Source: Sternotherus odoratus
Lineage: Eukaryota; Chordata; Testudines; Kinosternidae
DNA length: 64,000 nucleotides
Direction of reading: 5' to 3'
NCBI GenBank assembly: GCA_032164245.1
Contig: JAVMKO010000006.1
Span: 10,679,001-10,743,000 of the forward strand
The position numbers were made by a program, and so were the translations under genes. Of the stretch, positions 1 through 11,619 are shown one piece after another. How positions within the stretch are numbered: position 1 is the first letter of the stretch; every line of letters starts with the position of its first letter. The notes beneath the pieces are model-generated. The model was not told where the DNA came from, searched no databases, and saw only the letters and a list, made by a program, of their open reading frames with translations.

Positions 1-1061
1 AAGAGTATTAATCAGACTCTCAGCCGTCATTTTAAATATAACTTCATCTCATTAAGCTAACCTGAATTCTCCATTCTCTGCCATGCAGCCGCATTAGACA
101 TCCAACTGGTGAACTTAGTAGCAACAGTTCCAGCAACTAAATGTATTGCTTGCAGTGCAAATTAGACCTAAGTTCTCAAAAATGTCAGTAGCCTGTGACT
201 TTTATGCCATTGAGGAAATTTCCTGGGTACAGTGCTTGAAACTTCTCCTGGCAGACGTCATTGCAGGAGTCTTTTGGAAAATGGTTCTTGATATTGAGCA
301 TCTAGGATCACAAAAGTTGGAAGACACTCCATATGGAGCACTGATACACTAGACAGTGCATAATTAGACAGGGACTGACGACATGGACAAAGGGTGTGAG
401 AGAACTGCTGTAAGCTACATTACTATCCACATTCATCCAGGGTTGTGATGACCTCATGGTAACCATGAGAACAGAGCTTTAATGGTTTGTGTGGTCACCA
501 AAACACTCGTATAGCTATATCCCCCGTTTGCCGATGTTATCTTTTATATTTGAAGGACATCCCAGAATTGCATCTGGAGGATACAGGATTTTAGCCAAAT
601 TATGAATAAAATGTCCCCATGCCTTCAAACTCATGCATGTTTTTTCTTTGTAAAATATTGTTTTAAGGGAAAAAGACAGAAGTGGGGCGACAGAAAATGA
701 ACATTTTTGACTGATAGGATTAGAGTCAATTCTGCAATGACTTGGTGACTTATTTTAGACCCACAGGGCATCTCCCTGCTCAAGTCTGAAAATCATCTAC
801 ACATTTTCCCCTTATTTTTCCAGTTCTTCCTCTATAAAACAAAACTGTACAAACAATTGTAACCCATGTGTTTTATGTTGCAGCATTTGACTTTGTTTTT
901 CCAGAGGGAGGGGACAAGAATCTTCTTAGCTGGATCCTCCATGTCGGATGAGAACAGGGCAGGGTGTGGCAGTTACCTGATGTGCTCTGTAGCTGTTAAG
1001 TTTTCATTGTGGCAGCCCAGCTGACAGGCCATACCCTAGCCAGTCTCTGAGAGCAGAGTGC
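1..1061. other. Intronic sequence, nothing recognised
   Basis: This is AT-rich intron of RTN1, downstream of the RTN1-C first exon. I see no exon, RNA gene or repeat I can name. Confidence 0.6.
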
Positions 1062-1064
1062 AAG

Positions 1065-1342
1065 GGGCCTGGTCTTCACTACCCGCCGAATCGGCGGATA
1101 GCGATCGATCTTCTGGTGATCAATTTCTCGCATCTTGTGAAGACGCGAGAAATCGATCGTCCGCGGCTCCCCCATCGACTCAGGAGGCACAAGCTGGAGT
1201 CGATGGGGGAGCGCGCCGCTGACTGCCGCCGCCATGAGGACGGATGGTAAGTCGGCTACAGATACACAAACTTCAGCTACGTGATTCATGTAGCTGAAGT
1301 TGCGTATCTGCAGTCGATCCCCCCACGTTGTGGGGACTAGCC
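1065..1342. mobile_element. Harbinger-like MITE, family A copy 1
   Basis: The ends are inverted: GGGCCTGGTCTTCAC on the left and a right end whose complement reads GGCTAGTCCCCAC. The candidate 3 bp duplication is AAG at 1062-1064 and 1343-1345. The interior is CpG-rich and built of hairpins, including a 12 bp stem at 1269-1280 pairing with 1290-1301. Related copies are at 23229, 45800, 49290 and 55786. GGGC ends with a 3 bp duplication suggest the PIF/Harbinger group. No transposase is encoded. Confidence 0.7.
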
Positions 1343-1345
1343 AAG

Positions 1346-4011
1346 ACAACCTGTGGACTCAGTGGCTGATTGACACAGGACCAAGACATGAGTCTGCTGC
1401 GGACCCAATGCCTGTGGAGATAGGTCAGTGCTATTCCAACTTTCCTTACTAGGGACGGGTCCACTAAGATACCAGTTGGTGTTTTATGGAGTTAAGCTGA
1501 GGTGCAGGAAGAAGGGGAGTGTATTGTTATACAGAATAAGGCCTGAGCATTCCCTCACCTGTCCCCATTACACAGTAAACATGCAGTAGGGCAGCATTTT
1601 CTCTGGAATTCTAATAAAATGATGATCTTCGTAAAAATGTTGGGTTAGCCTGCAAGCATAAGGAATGGTCCACCATAGAGGAAGACCACATACAGGCCTA
1701 TGCACAGTGCAGCATACAGATGACATCACAACGCACTTCCCCTCCCATGTGAACATCTATTCATAGGACCCTTACAGTCTGCATTTAGGGCAGCAGAGTT
1801 TATGGTTCACATTCCCTGGGTAGCATTTTTGTGGATGAGAAATTAAGAAAAGAATTTCAATGCACGGATACAAACACTAAGTAACTGTCCAGTGACTGTA
1901 GTGACACTGGAAAGCTAGGGAAACCAAAAGGTAACCATGAAGGTCTTGTTAATTAAACAGTCTTTATTGGACTAATATTTGATAATTGTGACTTATTACT
2001 AGACGGAAGCCTGAGCCACAGAGATCACTCACATGGTGGGAAATTTCAGCTCAGTGGGTTTGGCTGGGCTCATTATAGACCGAGGTTCAGGTGGGAAGCT
2101 GGGATCCAGGTGTGAACGGTCAAAGTTTTGCAGTCTTTGGATCCAGGATTTTGGTTTGACTCAATCTCTATGTCTTACCAAATGAATTTTTAACCCTCCT
2201 AACACTCCTGGAGCACAGCCCCCCCAGGAGAAGGGGGAAGCTCCACCCACCTATGCCTGTGCACCCCTTCCAGAGTTGCCAGGGGCATAGTGAGAGTGTG
2301 CCCTTAGGATACTATCCCTTAGGCTGATGCAATGAGCCCCTCCTCCCCACTTGGCTAGCTCTGCTAGCTAGTGAGGCACAGAGGTTGGGGTGGCCTGCAA
2401 GAAGGGGCTACAATCTGCCTGAGCCCTGCTGAGGCAAGGGGGCACAAAGTGGGGAAGTCATTTGTTTCCTCCCCCCACTGCAAACATGTGCAGGAAGGTC
2501 CAGGCACCGTACCTCGGAAGGTTTGCTCACGTGCACCCTTCCTGTTCCCAAATAAAGCCGCCCACACCCAAGTGTGGGCTGCCAAACCCAGCCAGCCTAG
2601 TAAGCTACAAAGTGCTGCTCCTCCCCCTCCAGTACAGTGCTGCTGAAGAGTTGTCTGTGCAAGTCTAGCACATGGCCTACTTTGAGAACACAAGCCATGA
2701 GGAGGCCAGCGTGGCTGCTTAGATGAGCTTATGCCTAGTCACTAGAGCCGGTTGAGATTTTTTTCACTGAAAAGGGGTTTTTGACGATAAAAAAAATGAC
2801 TTTTTGAGTGATCTGTTCTAAATATCTCGATGTTTCATTGAAATGAAAAAGCTGGTTTTGATTAGAATCAAAGTGAAAGTGGTTTGTTTTTTCCTTCTCT
2901 TCCCCCTTTTTTCCCCTCCCCCCCCTTCTCCAATGGGGGAAAAAAGGAAAAGGAAGAGAGGGGGAGAAAGACCTCACATTTTCACTTTGCTTAAAGCAAA
3001 TGGAAATGTTGCACTTAATTTTGTTTCAATAAGAAAATAAAAAATTTCAGCAAGAAAGAAAATAAAGTTTTTCTTGAAAACGTGGTTGGAAGAGGTTTCA
3101 GATTTTTTGACTGGCCCCATTACTCAGAATCCCATACAAAAGCAGCTTGCAGGACCACCACAGTGAAGAGGAGAGGAAAAGCTCGTAGGATATCAGGACA
3201 GACTGGATGAGAGCTCCCAGACTATTGCACCAGGGGTAGGGATGTCAGCATAACTCTTGAGAGTGCCAATGAGATGGACTTTGTGAATGGGTGACAGGGC
3301 ACATATCAAGTTAAAGGGGGAAACAAATTGAGGAGAGGTAATAGTAACCATATTTTTAATAGAACTTGGGATTATCAATAGCTAAAACCCTTTTTCTGAA
3401 TTTGCATCTGATCCCAGTAGAAGTCTGTGGTGAACCTGGATATAATTTTCAGATGGGACCCTAAAACAATACCCTTCACGAAGTTTGCTCAAATAACAAC
3501 ATTCATGCACACAACAGGTCCCTGTGCATCTAATCACCCAATATGCAGGTGAAATATTACAGGCAGGGTTGAAAGTTTGGCCCTTAATCTGTTTGCATGT
3601 TAATGGAGTAACAGGGTTTGATTGTTTCAGTCTGCTTAACATGCAAACTACTCAAACTTCATAAACAAACTTTATTTTGTACTAACTCTCGAAAGGCATC
3701 AGCCTAGGTTAGGGACTAAATACATCTTTAATATTGATTTTGGTATGCTTGGCCTTATTTCTGCAAAAAAAGAACACCTGAAATTGGAAGACTGTTCTTC
3801 CCTTAAACTACACCTTGACCACATTTGTTCAGTCTTTACAGGAAACCCTCCGAAAGAGAAAAAGGAGCTAGATTCTCAGTGGGTCAGAATCACTGTAGCT
3901 CCATAAAACTCTTGGCATCTAAGTCAATACACATCAGCTGACAAACTGGCTCCAAGCATCTTTATCTATCAAGGTTCTGCACAAGACATACAACAGATCC
4001 CCAGGGACAGA
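1346..4011. other. Intronic sequence with one AT/purine-rich repeat-like stretch
   Basis: No gene is seen. Positions 2740-3110 are a run of A- and T-rich words of the AAAATTTTC type with a long pyrimidine run (2885-2930) followed by a purine run (2936-2970). Similar sequence occurs at 47925-48110 and 59030-59270, so it is probably an old interspersed repeat. The rest is unremarkable. Confidence 0.5.
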
Positions 4012-4076
4012 TCCTCAGTTGGTGTAAACCAGCCTAGCTCATTTGGAGCCACACCAGGTTGCACCAGCTGAGGATC
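4012..4076. repeat. Short palindromic amniote-type repeat
   Basis: The ends are inverted (ATCCTCAGTTGGTG and CACCAGCTGAGGAT), with a GTGTAAACCAGCCTAGCTC core. Related copies are at 32474-32552 and 54410-54487. It has the size and structure of a non-autonomous hairpin element. Confidence 0.55.
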
Positions 4077-4762
4077 TAAAATCCATAACGTCTGTTGAAA
4101 CGATCCACCTCTGAAAATGTGGAAAGCATCAGAAGTAACAATAGGCTGAAATTACTATTTTATGACAAGGTGGCTAATTAGAATGGTTTCAAAGCTGCTA
4201 AGATTACACTTTAAATGCAAACATGATTATTATTACCATTGAACACTGCTATCAGTACTGAAAACGGAGAACATAGCCATGGAGAAATGCTTGGTCTAGC
4301 TTTCCAGTGCCGTTTTAAAGCCACCCTTTACTTTAATTGAACAAGCAAAATAATACTCAGAAAACAGGTGCCAGTACAAGCCCCGTTCATAACATTATTC
4401 CAATGAAGCTAAGTAAGATCGACTTCAAAGAAACCTGCATTCCTTATTCACCTTGACATTCCGGTGCTACAGAGGTGAATGCTATAGTTAGTATTTAGTG
4501 GCATTTCTATAAATACTCCACAGGTTCTTTACTTGCAATCTTTCACATTTGTTTTTTTAATTGAGACTTGTAGGTCAACAGAGAAGCAGACAGAAACATA
4601 TCACTCGTGGATAGCTAAGTGAATTGTAGAAGGGGAAATGAAAACAGAGGTGACCGCCTGGCTAGAATATTGCAAATAACTAGCTGTGCAATGCAAGGTG
4701 TTTGGGGGTCTTTTCTAATATAACAGGTACATTTCAAATATTGATTACAAGGTATCCTAGAG

Positions 4763-5061
4763 CAATGGCTCTCAACCAGGAGTACATGTACCCCTAGGGG
4801 TATACAGAGGTCTTTCAGGGGGTACATCAACTCATCTAGATATTTGCCTCGTTTTACAACAGGCTACATAAAAAGCACTAGCGAAATCAGTACAAACTAA
4901 AATAAAAATGAGAAAGTCAGCAATTTCTCAGTCATAGTGTGCTGTGACACTTGTATTTTGATGTCTGATTTTGTAAGAATGTGAGGTGAAACTTGAGAGT
5001 GTGCAAGACAAATTAGACACCTGAAAGGGGTACAGTAGTCTGGAAAGGTTGAGGGCCACTG
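4763..5061. mobile_element. Non-autonomous hAT element with perfect target duplication
   Basis: The inverted ends are CAATGGCTCTCAACC and, as reverse complement of the right end, CAGTGGCCCTCAACC. The element is flanked by a perfect 8 bp duplication TCCTAGAG (4755-4762 and 5062-5069). An 8 bp duplication is diagnostic of hAT transposition, and the central TA fits the Buster-type consensus nnnTAnnn. It is 299 bp long with no coding capacity. Confidence 0.9.
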
Positions 5062-5069
5062 TCCTAGAG

Positions 5070-7993
5070 GATCACGCCACCTCTCCATAGAAGGTCAGGA
5101 TGCTGGTCTATATCTGAAGTGGTCAATGCTGCCATCTTGTGATTTTTAGCCACTGTCAGAAAAACAGCTTCCAGCAGTCATACTTCAGGAATGACCTCAG
5201 AGCACTGCCTGGTGTTGTGACATCATTTCTCAAGTGTTACCTTCTGCAGTCAGCTCTTCTGACTGTTAGTGTATGGAGGCCCGCAGTGGCTGGCATACAC
5301 AGTGGTTTATGTATCTCTGCAACATCATACATACTGGATAGCTGAAGTCTAGTTCAGATACATCACCTTCTAACTGTGAAAGATGCAAACAAAACAACAG
5401 TCTGCTGTAATGCACCTCACTCTGCAACGATAATATTTTAAATGGCACACATGCCCAGCAAGGAGAATGATTTTGGTTCTCCCTTAAGATTATATCATCA
5501 CCTGTGATTGATACAATCATGTCATGCTTCCAGGATAGAAGGATAAAAATACACTGCAATATATCTGAGTATTACATACCAATATTGAATGTTTTTTCAT
5601 TACCACAAAGAATATTTACGAAAAGCATATTAAGATGAGCAAAACCAAAGCACCAACTACTTTATCTGCTTCTTTTCAGAATAAACACCACCTAGCTTTT
5701 CACTAACCTACCCCAAAATAGTATTGATATATTACATTAACTAATCCTTAATGTTAGTTAATTCTATACCTGGTTTTCTAGTAAATTAAAAGTTGGGCTA
5801 ACCATCACTCAAATTTTCCATAACTTCAATCAAAATTCATTGAATTATTTGCAATGGCTTTTATCTTTGTCTGTTATGTACATAGACAGCCCTATGAAAG
5901 GAAAAAAGTTACCTGACATGAAGCAATAATTAATAAAGATGGAAAATTTGTTCAACTTCATTTGTTCAGAAAATAGATATGGGGGAGGGGAAGGAGTGTC
6001 AACACAATCTATTATTGACCATATACGACCCCCCCCCCCCATGTTTATTCTTCTTGTAGCTATTTTTGAGGGGGTTACCATTCTGCAGCCATGTAAATTT
6101 GGGTTTTATCAGTAGAATGTTACAGACATAGGCAATATCCTATGGCTATTTTAGTATCTTCCCTGTTTTCATCACAAAAATCCCTATACCCCCGTTCCCC
6201 ATGCATAAAAAGCTACATTGAAGGAAAGGAAAAGATAAGTAAAGGATGGTAATCATTTATTCCAACTAGGTTCTTTCTCACCAACATGGGCCATATTGTA
6301 TCATTCAATTTTAAGCCAAACCGCCTATTGATTTCAAAGGGGGAGACTGCAAAGAGAAAGATGGCACAATGATGCTATTAATTATTTGTTAAGCGAAGAC
6401 AGTGCACCCTGTGCCCCTATATTTGGTAATTTGTGTGTATATTTTTTGTTTTTGGTGACGATGGACAAAAAAATCCAATCTGGCTTTAAGTCAAGATAAG
6501 CTTGACAACTTGACTCAGCAATTTTCTCTTTTCCACAAGAATAGGCAACATTTTAATATCTTACCTTTTAAAAAAGTAACTTGTGGAATTTAGTATACAG
6601 AGTTCATGTTATTATAATAAATCGTGGTGGTGAATCTTTCACATGTAGATTTTGAAAATGGTTCTTTATTAACACAACGGATGCTGTCATCTGCTGGGGG
6701 CTTATATTAGCAGGTGCACCTATTTACTTTGTAGCTGCCTGCCTCTTGGATAATCCCTCAGAATGTGTGATGATTATGTGCAGAACCAAGGTTTAAAACA
6801 TATCAGAAACAGCAATCGGATGGATCCGATTAACCTTCCCCACTCCCAAACACATTCAGAAGGCTTTCCAGATCACATTACAATGACCAGGGTGTATATT
6901 CTTTTGAGGAGGAGAAATTACATCTGAAAAGAAGCACCAGCCCTTTAAGCGGATGCTGTGATAGTGTAATTCGTTCTTAGGGACCCACTAGAGATCATTA
7001 ATAATATACACAATATGTTCAAAGTAAAAAAACTACGTAACTTGCAGTCAAAGATTATTATAGAATTAATAAAATAAAACAAAGCCTGCCAAACACAGAC
7101 ATAAGATTACAAGACTGGATTCAGCTTTCCAGCCATTTTTCTGTAATCTGCTACCCAAGCAGTGTCACATAGACAGTCATTCTTTTAGCAAAACAAAGGA
7201 GAGATGCTCGCTATTAAGTGTGAAGCTGAATAAAAATGGCTGAAAAGCTGGCAGGCGAGCTGGAAGGTAGCCAGCCACACCCAGTGCGAACATGGACCGT
7301 CTCAAAAATAAATTCGTTATAACAGAACGTAGCCTCTATTGTTCTTGTCACTTACACAACAGATGATCAAAACAGCGCAATATTTTACAGCAGGTGGTTT
7401 AGGGGTGTGCTAGAAAAAATAATCATGGAATAATTTAAAAGGCTGACAAATGTGTGGCAATGCCACAATATTACTATTATTACAATTATTGCTGGGGCTA
7501 CATTTTCTTTGTGTTGACAGCGGGCACAGATCTCAAAATGGGTGTGTCCCATTCAAAAGGATGCACTGAAACTCCAAAACAGGACTGTCAGTAAACCTTA
7601 GGAGCCTCAACAGACACAAATTCACAATTACTGCCCTCTACTAATAGCCTAGAGCATATGAAATCACGCTGGGCACAGACTGACAATGATCCTCAAGGAT
7701 GAGAAAAGAAGCTACGTAATCAGGGATGGGTAGTATTGATATGAGCTGCAACGTGAGAGGAAAACCTCCTGCATTATGTATTTTTAAGATGTAACAGCTG
7801 GGGGCTGATGAAATAAAAGAAATTCAAAGCGTCTAATTAGAGTTATTTTTTAAAATTACTTCAAAGAAAATCTTCTGGGGAAATAAAAAGCATGCAAAGG
7901 CCCACAGGTGAACAATGCAAAATGGATGGATGCTGCCTTTGCCTTCTCTCACATGCAGTCTTTCTAGGCATGCAACACTAGAATAGATATAAT
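5070..7993. other. AT-rich RTN1 intron, nothing recognised
   Basis: No repeat with clear ends and no coding exon is seen. It contains a C13-type homopolymer near 6030 and long A/T-rich stretches. The low repeat content of 6500-7990, next to the RTN1-C exon, could reflect conserved regulatory sequence, but that needs an alignment. Confidence 0.5.
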
Positions 7994-7995
7994 AC

Positions 7996-8056
7996 CCTGA
8001 CATTTCCAGTTGCTCCACAGACAGTCCATCCTGGTAGAATCGGCACTGGCTTGCAT
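7996..8056 (-). CDS. RTN1: Reticulon-1 isoform C, alternative first coding exon
   Basis: Twenty codons are read from an ATG at 8056 on the minus strand, starting MQASADST and ending MDCLWSNWKCQ. They are followed by one G and then a GT donor (GTATTATA). This matches the short RTN1-C-specific N-terminus of mammals (MQATADST...MDCVWSNWKSQ, from memory) with only four conservative changes. RTN1-C is the roughly 208-residue neuronal form made almost entirely of the ER-shaping reticulon homology domain. The exon ends in the same phase as the 37952 exon, so both can splice to the same downstream exon. That exon is not in the window. An in-frame TAA lies just upstream at 8068-8066, which supports this ATG as the start. 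The donor is weaker than those of the two RTN1-A exons. A longer open frame crosses the same bases but has no ATG start and no resemblance to a known protein. Confidence 0.9.
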
Positions 8057-8400
8057 CTTGAGGGGTTAGGAATCGCGGCTCCTTTCCTGGATTCTCACTG
8101 AGGCATTCCAAAGCATGAATAGGTTAGTGGGTATCACAGCTGCTTCCTTGCACTGGCTACAGACCGATGCTGTAAGCAGAACAGGGAGGGGGGGAGGGCA
8201 TATTGTACGCGCTGCGGTCTTCACTGCAGCAAATCAGCACTGTGATGTGGTTGCCCTAGGGAGCAGGCTCCTGTGAAAAGGGGATGCAGTTGCCTATCAA
8301 ATCAAAAGCATTCGCTTGGCTGCTTAGCCCTGTTAAGCCATCGAAATGGTTAACTTAACCCGACAGCACAGAAACAAAAACAAATTGGGTGGGGTGGGGT
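8057..8400 (-). promoter_or_regulatory. Presumed RTN1-C 5'UTR and internal promoter region
   Basis: RTN1-C must be transcribed from a promoter upstream of its private first exon, which places it here on the minus strand. I see no convincing TATA box. There is a short CpG-containing stretch around 8210 (GTACGCGCTGCGG on the plus strand) in otherwise CpG-poor DNA, and a G-rich run at 8186-8200. Two AUG-initiated upstream ORFs lie in the probable leader: 16 codons from 8116 to a TAA at 8066, and 3 codons from 8106. The exact transcription start cannot be seen. The promoter call is an inference from gene structure. Confidence 0.5.
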
Positions 8401-9402
8401 GGGGCACAGCTTCCTATGTATTTACTCTCCTGGAATTATTAATCTTCCAGAAATTTCTGGAGCTCATTAAGAAATTCACTGTTTTCTTCAGACTGAGGGA
8501 AGGCCAAATCCCACCTCATTTACATCCGTGCATCTACATTAGTCCGGCTCCCTGTCACATCTGTGCAGGGCCTGGCTGCAGCTCAGGGCAGAAGCCAGCT
8601 CCAGAAATGCAGCCCAGTCTCCGTTTATTATTTTTTTAAAATGGTCTGTGAAGTGAGATTTGACCAAACCGTCCAGAGACGCAAGGAAATGACGGAGTAA
8701 ATAAACCACCCAAACGGTCGCAGCTTTCCAAGTCTGGGTATAGGACAGAGCACAAATGAGGAGAAACTGGATTCTAGTTACCACACCCAAGCCCCCCCCC
8801 GCCCCCCCAGTCTGAGCATCACACGAGAAAGGGGAATGTGTATGATAATGGGACATGGAGAGAGGGGGTTAGGAGCCGGCAGCGACATGGGGCTATGTTC
8901 CTAGGGAGATAAACTAGACAGTTCTTAAACAAATGCTGTATTAAAGGTGGCCCCACAGGATGTACATATGATAGGAGCATCTTTAAATTTAAAGAGAGCA
9001 TGCTCTCAGCATAAAGCATGGAAGCCATTAATTCTTATCCCAGCTCGGACACTGATTTCCCCTTAGCCATGGCTACGTACCTTCTTTGTCTCAGTTTCCC
9101 TAGCAGTAAAATGGTGCTTCCCCATTTCCCTTGCAGAGACATGGCAAGGGTTAATTAATCTAGCATCCTAGAACTGAACAGCACTGTCAATAAGCAGACT
9201 TAGCATTTACTCAGTGTTTGGCCTTTTCAAAGCACAGTCCTTATATTAATCAATCAAAATATTGTTTTTTGAAAAGCCACATTAATACAGCGCCACAAAT
9301 ATGCCCCAGTAATACTGAATACAATTTAAGCAAAACAAAAACAAACCCAACCAAACAAAAAATACCCCATGCTTCAAAATGACCGTTTAGGGGCAAGGTG
9401 CA
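8401..9402. other. Intron upstream of the RTN1-C promoter; part SINE-like
   Basis: Short G-rich (8386-8405) and C-rich (8792-8810) runs are present. Around 9045-9170 the words CTCAGTTTCCCTAGCAGTAAAATGG resemble the conserved tail of MIR/tRNA-derived SINEs, diverged. No gene is seen. Confidence 0.45.
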
Positions 9403-9462
9403 TCATAATTCATAGCAGAAGTAACAGAGAGTCCTGTGGCACCTTAAAGACTAACTAAAGTA

Positions 9463-9831
9463 CAGTAAAACCTCCATTTAACGGACTAATTCGGGCGAGG
9501 GGGTGTCCGTTAAATCAAAAAGTCCGTTATTTAATAAAAAAACCAAACGAGCTGTCGGAGCAGCAGCCCGCCCACCACAGGGTCGGGGCGGCAGCTCCGC
9601 ACCCTGCCTGCTGCTGGGACCCGGGCGGCAGCCGGGAGCCATCAGCCAGCCCGCCCGTTGGCGGGACCCGGGCGGCAGCCGGGAGCCATCAGCCAGCCCG
9701 CCTGTTGGCGGGACCCGGGCGGCAGCCAGCCCGCGAGAAATGGATTTCGGATGCATCAGACTTGCTCAGAAATTTTGTCCGTTGCATCCGAAGTCCGTTA
9801 AATCGAGGTCCGTTAAATCGAGGGTTTACTG
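9463..9831. mobile_element. TcMar (Tigger/pogo-like) non-autonomous element nested in the Penelope palindrome
   Basis: It has 24 bp inverted ends with few mismatches, beginning CAGTAAAACCTC and ending GAGGGTTTACTG, and is flanked by TA on both sides (9461-9462 and 9832-9833). TA duplication with CAGT...ACTG ends is typical of pogo/Tigger elements. The GC-rich interior contains a tandem repeat of about 45 bp (GGGACCCGGGCGGCAGCC units, 9618-9730). No transposase is encoded; the 9503-9844 open frame is a by-product of the GC-rich repeat. Confidence 0.85.
9618..9730. repeat. GC-rich tandem repeat inside the TcMar element
   Basis: The unit GGGACCCGGGCGGCAGCC followed by GGGAGCCATCAGCCAGCCCG occurs two full times and a partial third, with near-perfect identity. 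It is much more GC-rich than the flanking intron. Confidence 0.8.
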
Positions 9832-10013
9832 TATTGAAGCATAAGATTTTGTGGGCTAATACCCACTTTGTCGGATGCATCCGACGAAGTGGGTATTAGC
9901 CCACGAAAGCTTATGCTTCAATACTTTAGTTAGTCTTTAAGGTGCCACAGGACTCTTTGCTACCTCTGCTATTCCAGTCTAACACAGCTACCTCTCTGAT
10001 TCATAATTCATAG

Positions 10014-10930
10014 ATCATTCCTGCTGAGCAAGCAGCTATGGCCCCAATCCTGCACTGATCTCAAGGAGGCTCCATGTGGGCACAGGCATCCACCTATGTG
10101 GAGCCCACTGCAGGGTCAGAGTGTTGGTTTGAAAACCTGTCACTTACAGAAGCAATCCAGTACTTTGTCTGTAATGGGAAAATCTCTGGGGTCTGGTGAC
10201 CCACCTATTAACATCTAAAGCCAGTTTTCTACTCAGACTGTTGGCTTTTGGTCTGTGGCATGAGGCACATCAGCACTTAACTCACCCCCATACTCGAAGA
10301 AAACGGAACGATGGTTTCTTTATTGTCAGTCTAACAAAGATCCACTTCACTGAGCATCCTACTAAGCTCCAAACTTAGCTAAGATTTTAGCCCATGGACT
10401 AGAACAGGTACTCATGGGTCTAATTAATACATAAGAGTAATCAGGATTTACTCCTGGCTCTTGAATTACAGACAATTTTCCTTGGCTCTTTAATGTACTG
10501 TCTGCCTCCCATGGATAATAAAAATAAGGAATTTATTCCTGCCACTGACTAGAAAAAAATCATTGGATTCCCTCCCATGAGGCTACTTATTGCAAGTGCT
10601 TGGAAACCTTATAATCAGGTGTTTCTTTTCTCAGACGGATGCAGTTGTTACATTATCATTTCTCCTTCAAGTCTTGATCCTATAGGGTGATAAGTTCCTG
10701 CCCCTCCCGTGGACACATTGATTTGCCTAATAGGACTGGGACCTTTCCCAAAGGGGCCTGCATTAAGGCTGTTCCATGTTCCCTGCCTTCTCACATGCTA
10801 TTGTACTTAAGCCTCTTGCTGCTAGATTTATATCATTGATGCCATTGTCAGGCCTGGCAGTTGGCACTATGGATAACGTTGTTTCATTAATCGATTTCTT
10901 AATGCACCAGTAATCAAGAGGAAGGGCAGG
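10014..10930. other. Intronic sequence, nothing recognised
   Basis: No exon, RNA gene or element with definable ends is seen. Confidence 0.55.
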
Positions 10931-10935
10931 TTTGT

Positions 10936-11050
10936 GGTTAAGGTGCTGGCTTGGGACTTCACAGATAATCCCCCGTTCTGCCACAAACTTCCTTTGTGAC
11001 CTTGAGCATCACGGAGCCCCCCAGTTCCCTCCCTTTCTCTGTCTTGTCTG
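10936..11050 (+). repeat. MIR-like tRNA-derived SINE fragment
   Basis: The order of words GGTTAAGGTGCTGGC, TTCTGCCACAAACTTCC, TTTGTGACCTTGAGCATCAC and CAGTTCCCTC follows the MIR core and tail. It is heavily diverged. Confidence 0.5.
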
Positions 11051-11435
11051 TGGTGATGACTGCTACCGAGTGCATCCCTCCCACTCGGTCCTTGAGCCAT
11101 TCTCCTCCTGTGCTGGTAGCTTAGCTGGCCTAGTGCAGAACCACTAAGCCTCCTTCATCACCATTTTCCACTTGCAGAGTCATGAGGAGGACGGGCAAGA
11201 CCATGCCCGGAGGCGGGAGCACCCTGGTTCATTTCCTGCTGCCTCTCCAACTGCACCGCCCCAGGCCTCTATTCGATAAAGCCCAAATGTTAAAAAGCTC
11301 CTACTGCTAGTATCTATTCTGATATAAAGAGTAAGGAGAGTTGTGCAGAAATAGAGCTGTAACTGAGTCTAGTCAAAGCATGCACAAGTACAAGGTGCAC
11401 TGTGCTTGTTTATGGCAGGACAGAGAAATTAGACT

Positions 11436-11520
11436 GATGGGCTTGTGGGTAAGGCGTTGGGCTGGGAATCAGGAGATCGTGTCATTTTCCAGCTCTGTGA
11501 CTTTGGGTAAATTAGGAGGG
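11436..11520 (+). repeat. MIR-like tRNA-derived SINE fragment
   Basis: GGTAAGGCGTTGGGCTGGGAATCAGGAGA followed by TTTTCCAGCTCTGTGACTTTGGGTAA matches the typical MIR core order. Positions 11525-11620 continue into another old repeat (TTTTCAAAGGTACCT). Confidence 0.6.
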
Positions 11521-11619
11521 CTGGCATTTTCAAAGGTACCTCTGGAAATTAGGCGCTAACCTCCTACTGAAATTCAAGGGGATTGGGGCACTCAGCTCCT
11601 TTGAAAAACTCAGCTTTAA

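Larger units (their letters stand above)
9416..10000. mobile_element. Palindromic Penelope-like element insertion
   Basis: Two inverted copies of the same terminal sequence (AGTCCTGTGGCACCTTAAAG ... GGGCTAATACCCACTT) meet head to head at 9877/9878 in CGGATGCATCCG. The whole is bounded by a perfect 13 bp duplication TCATAATTCATAG (9403-9415 and 10001-10013). The same terminal sequence at 39346-39732 is joined to a stretch encoding a Penelope-type endonuclease fragment, which is why I assign it to Penelope-like elements. The left arm is interrupted by the element at 9463-9831. Confidence 0.7.

Noticed and set aside
7833..8111. 92-codon frame over the RTN1-C exon
   Set aside because: It has no ATG start (it begins at TTG), does not resemble a known protein, and is out of frame with the clearly recognisable RTN1-C peptide.
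9503..9844. 113-codon frame rich in Pro, Gly and Ala
   Set aside because: It falls inside the GC-rich tandem repeat of a TcMar-type MITE; overlapping frames on both strands are equally open.
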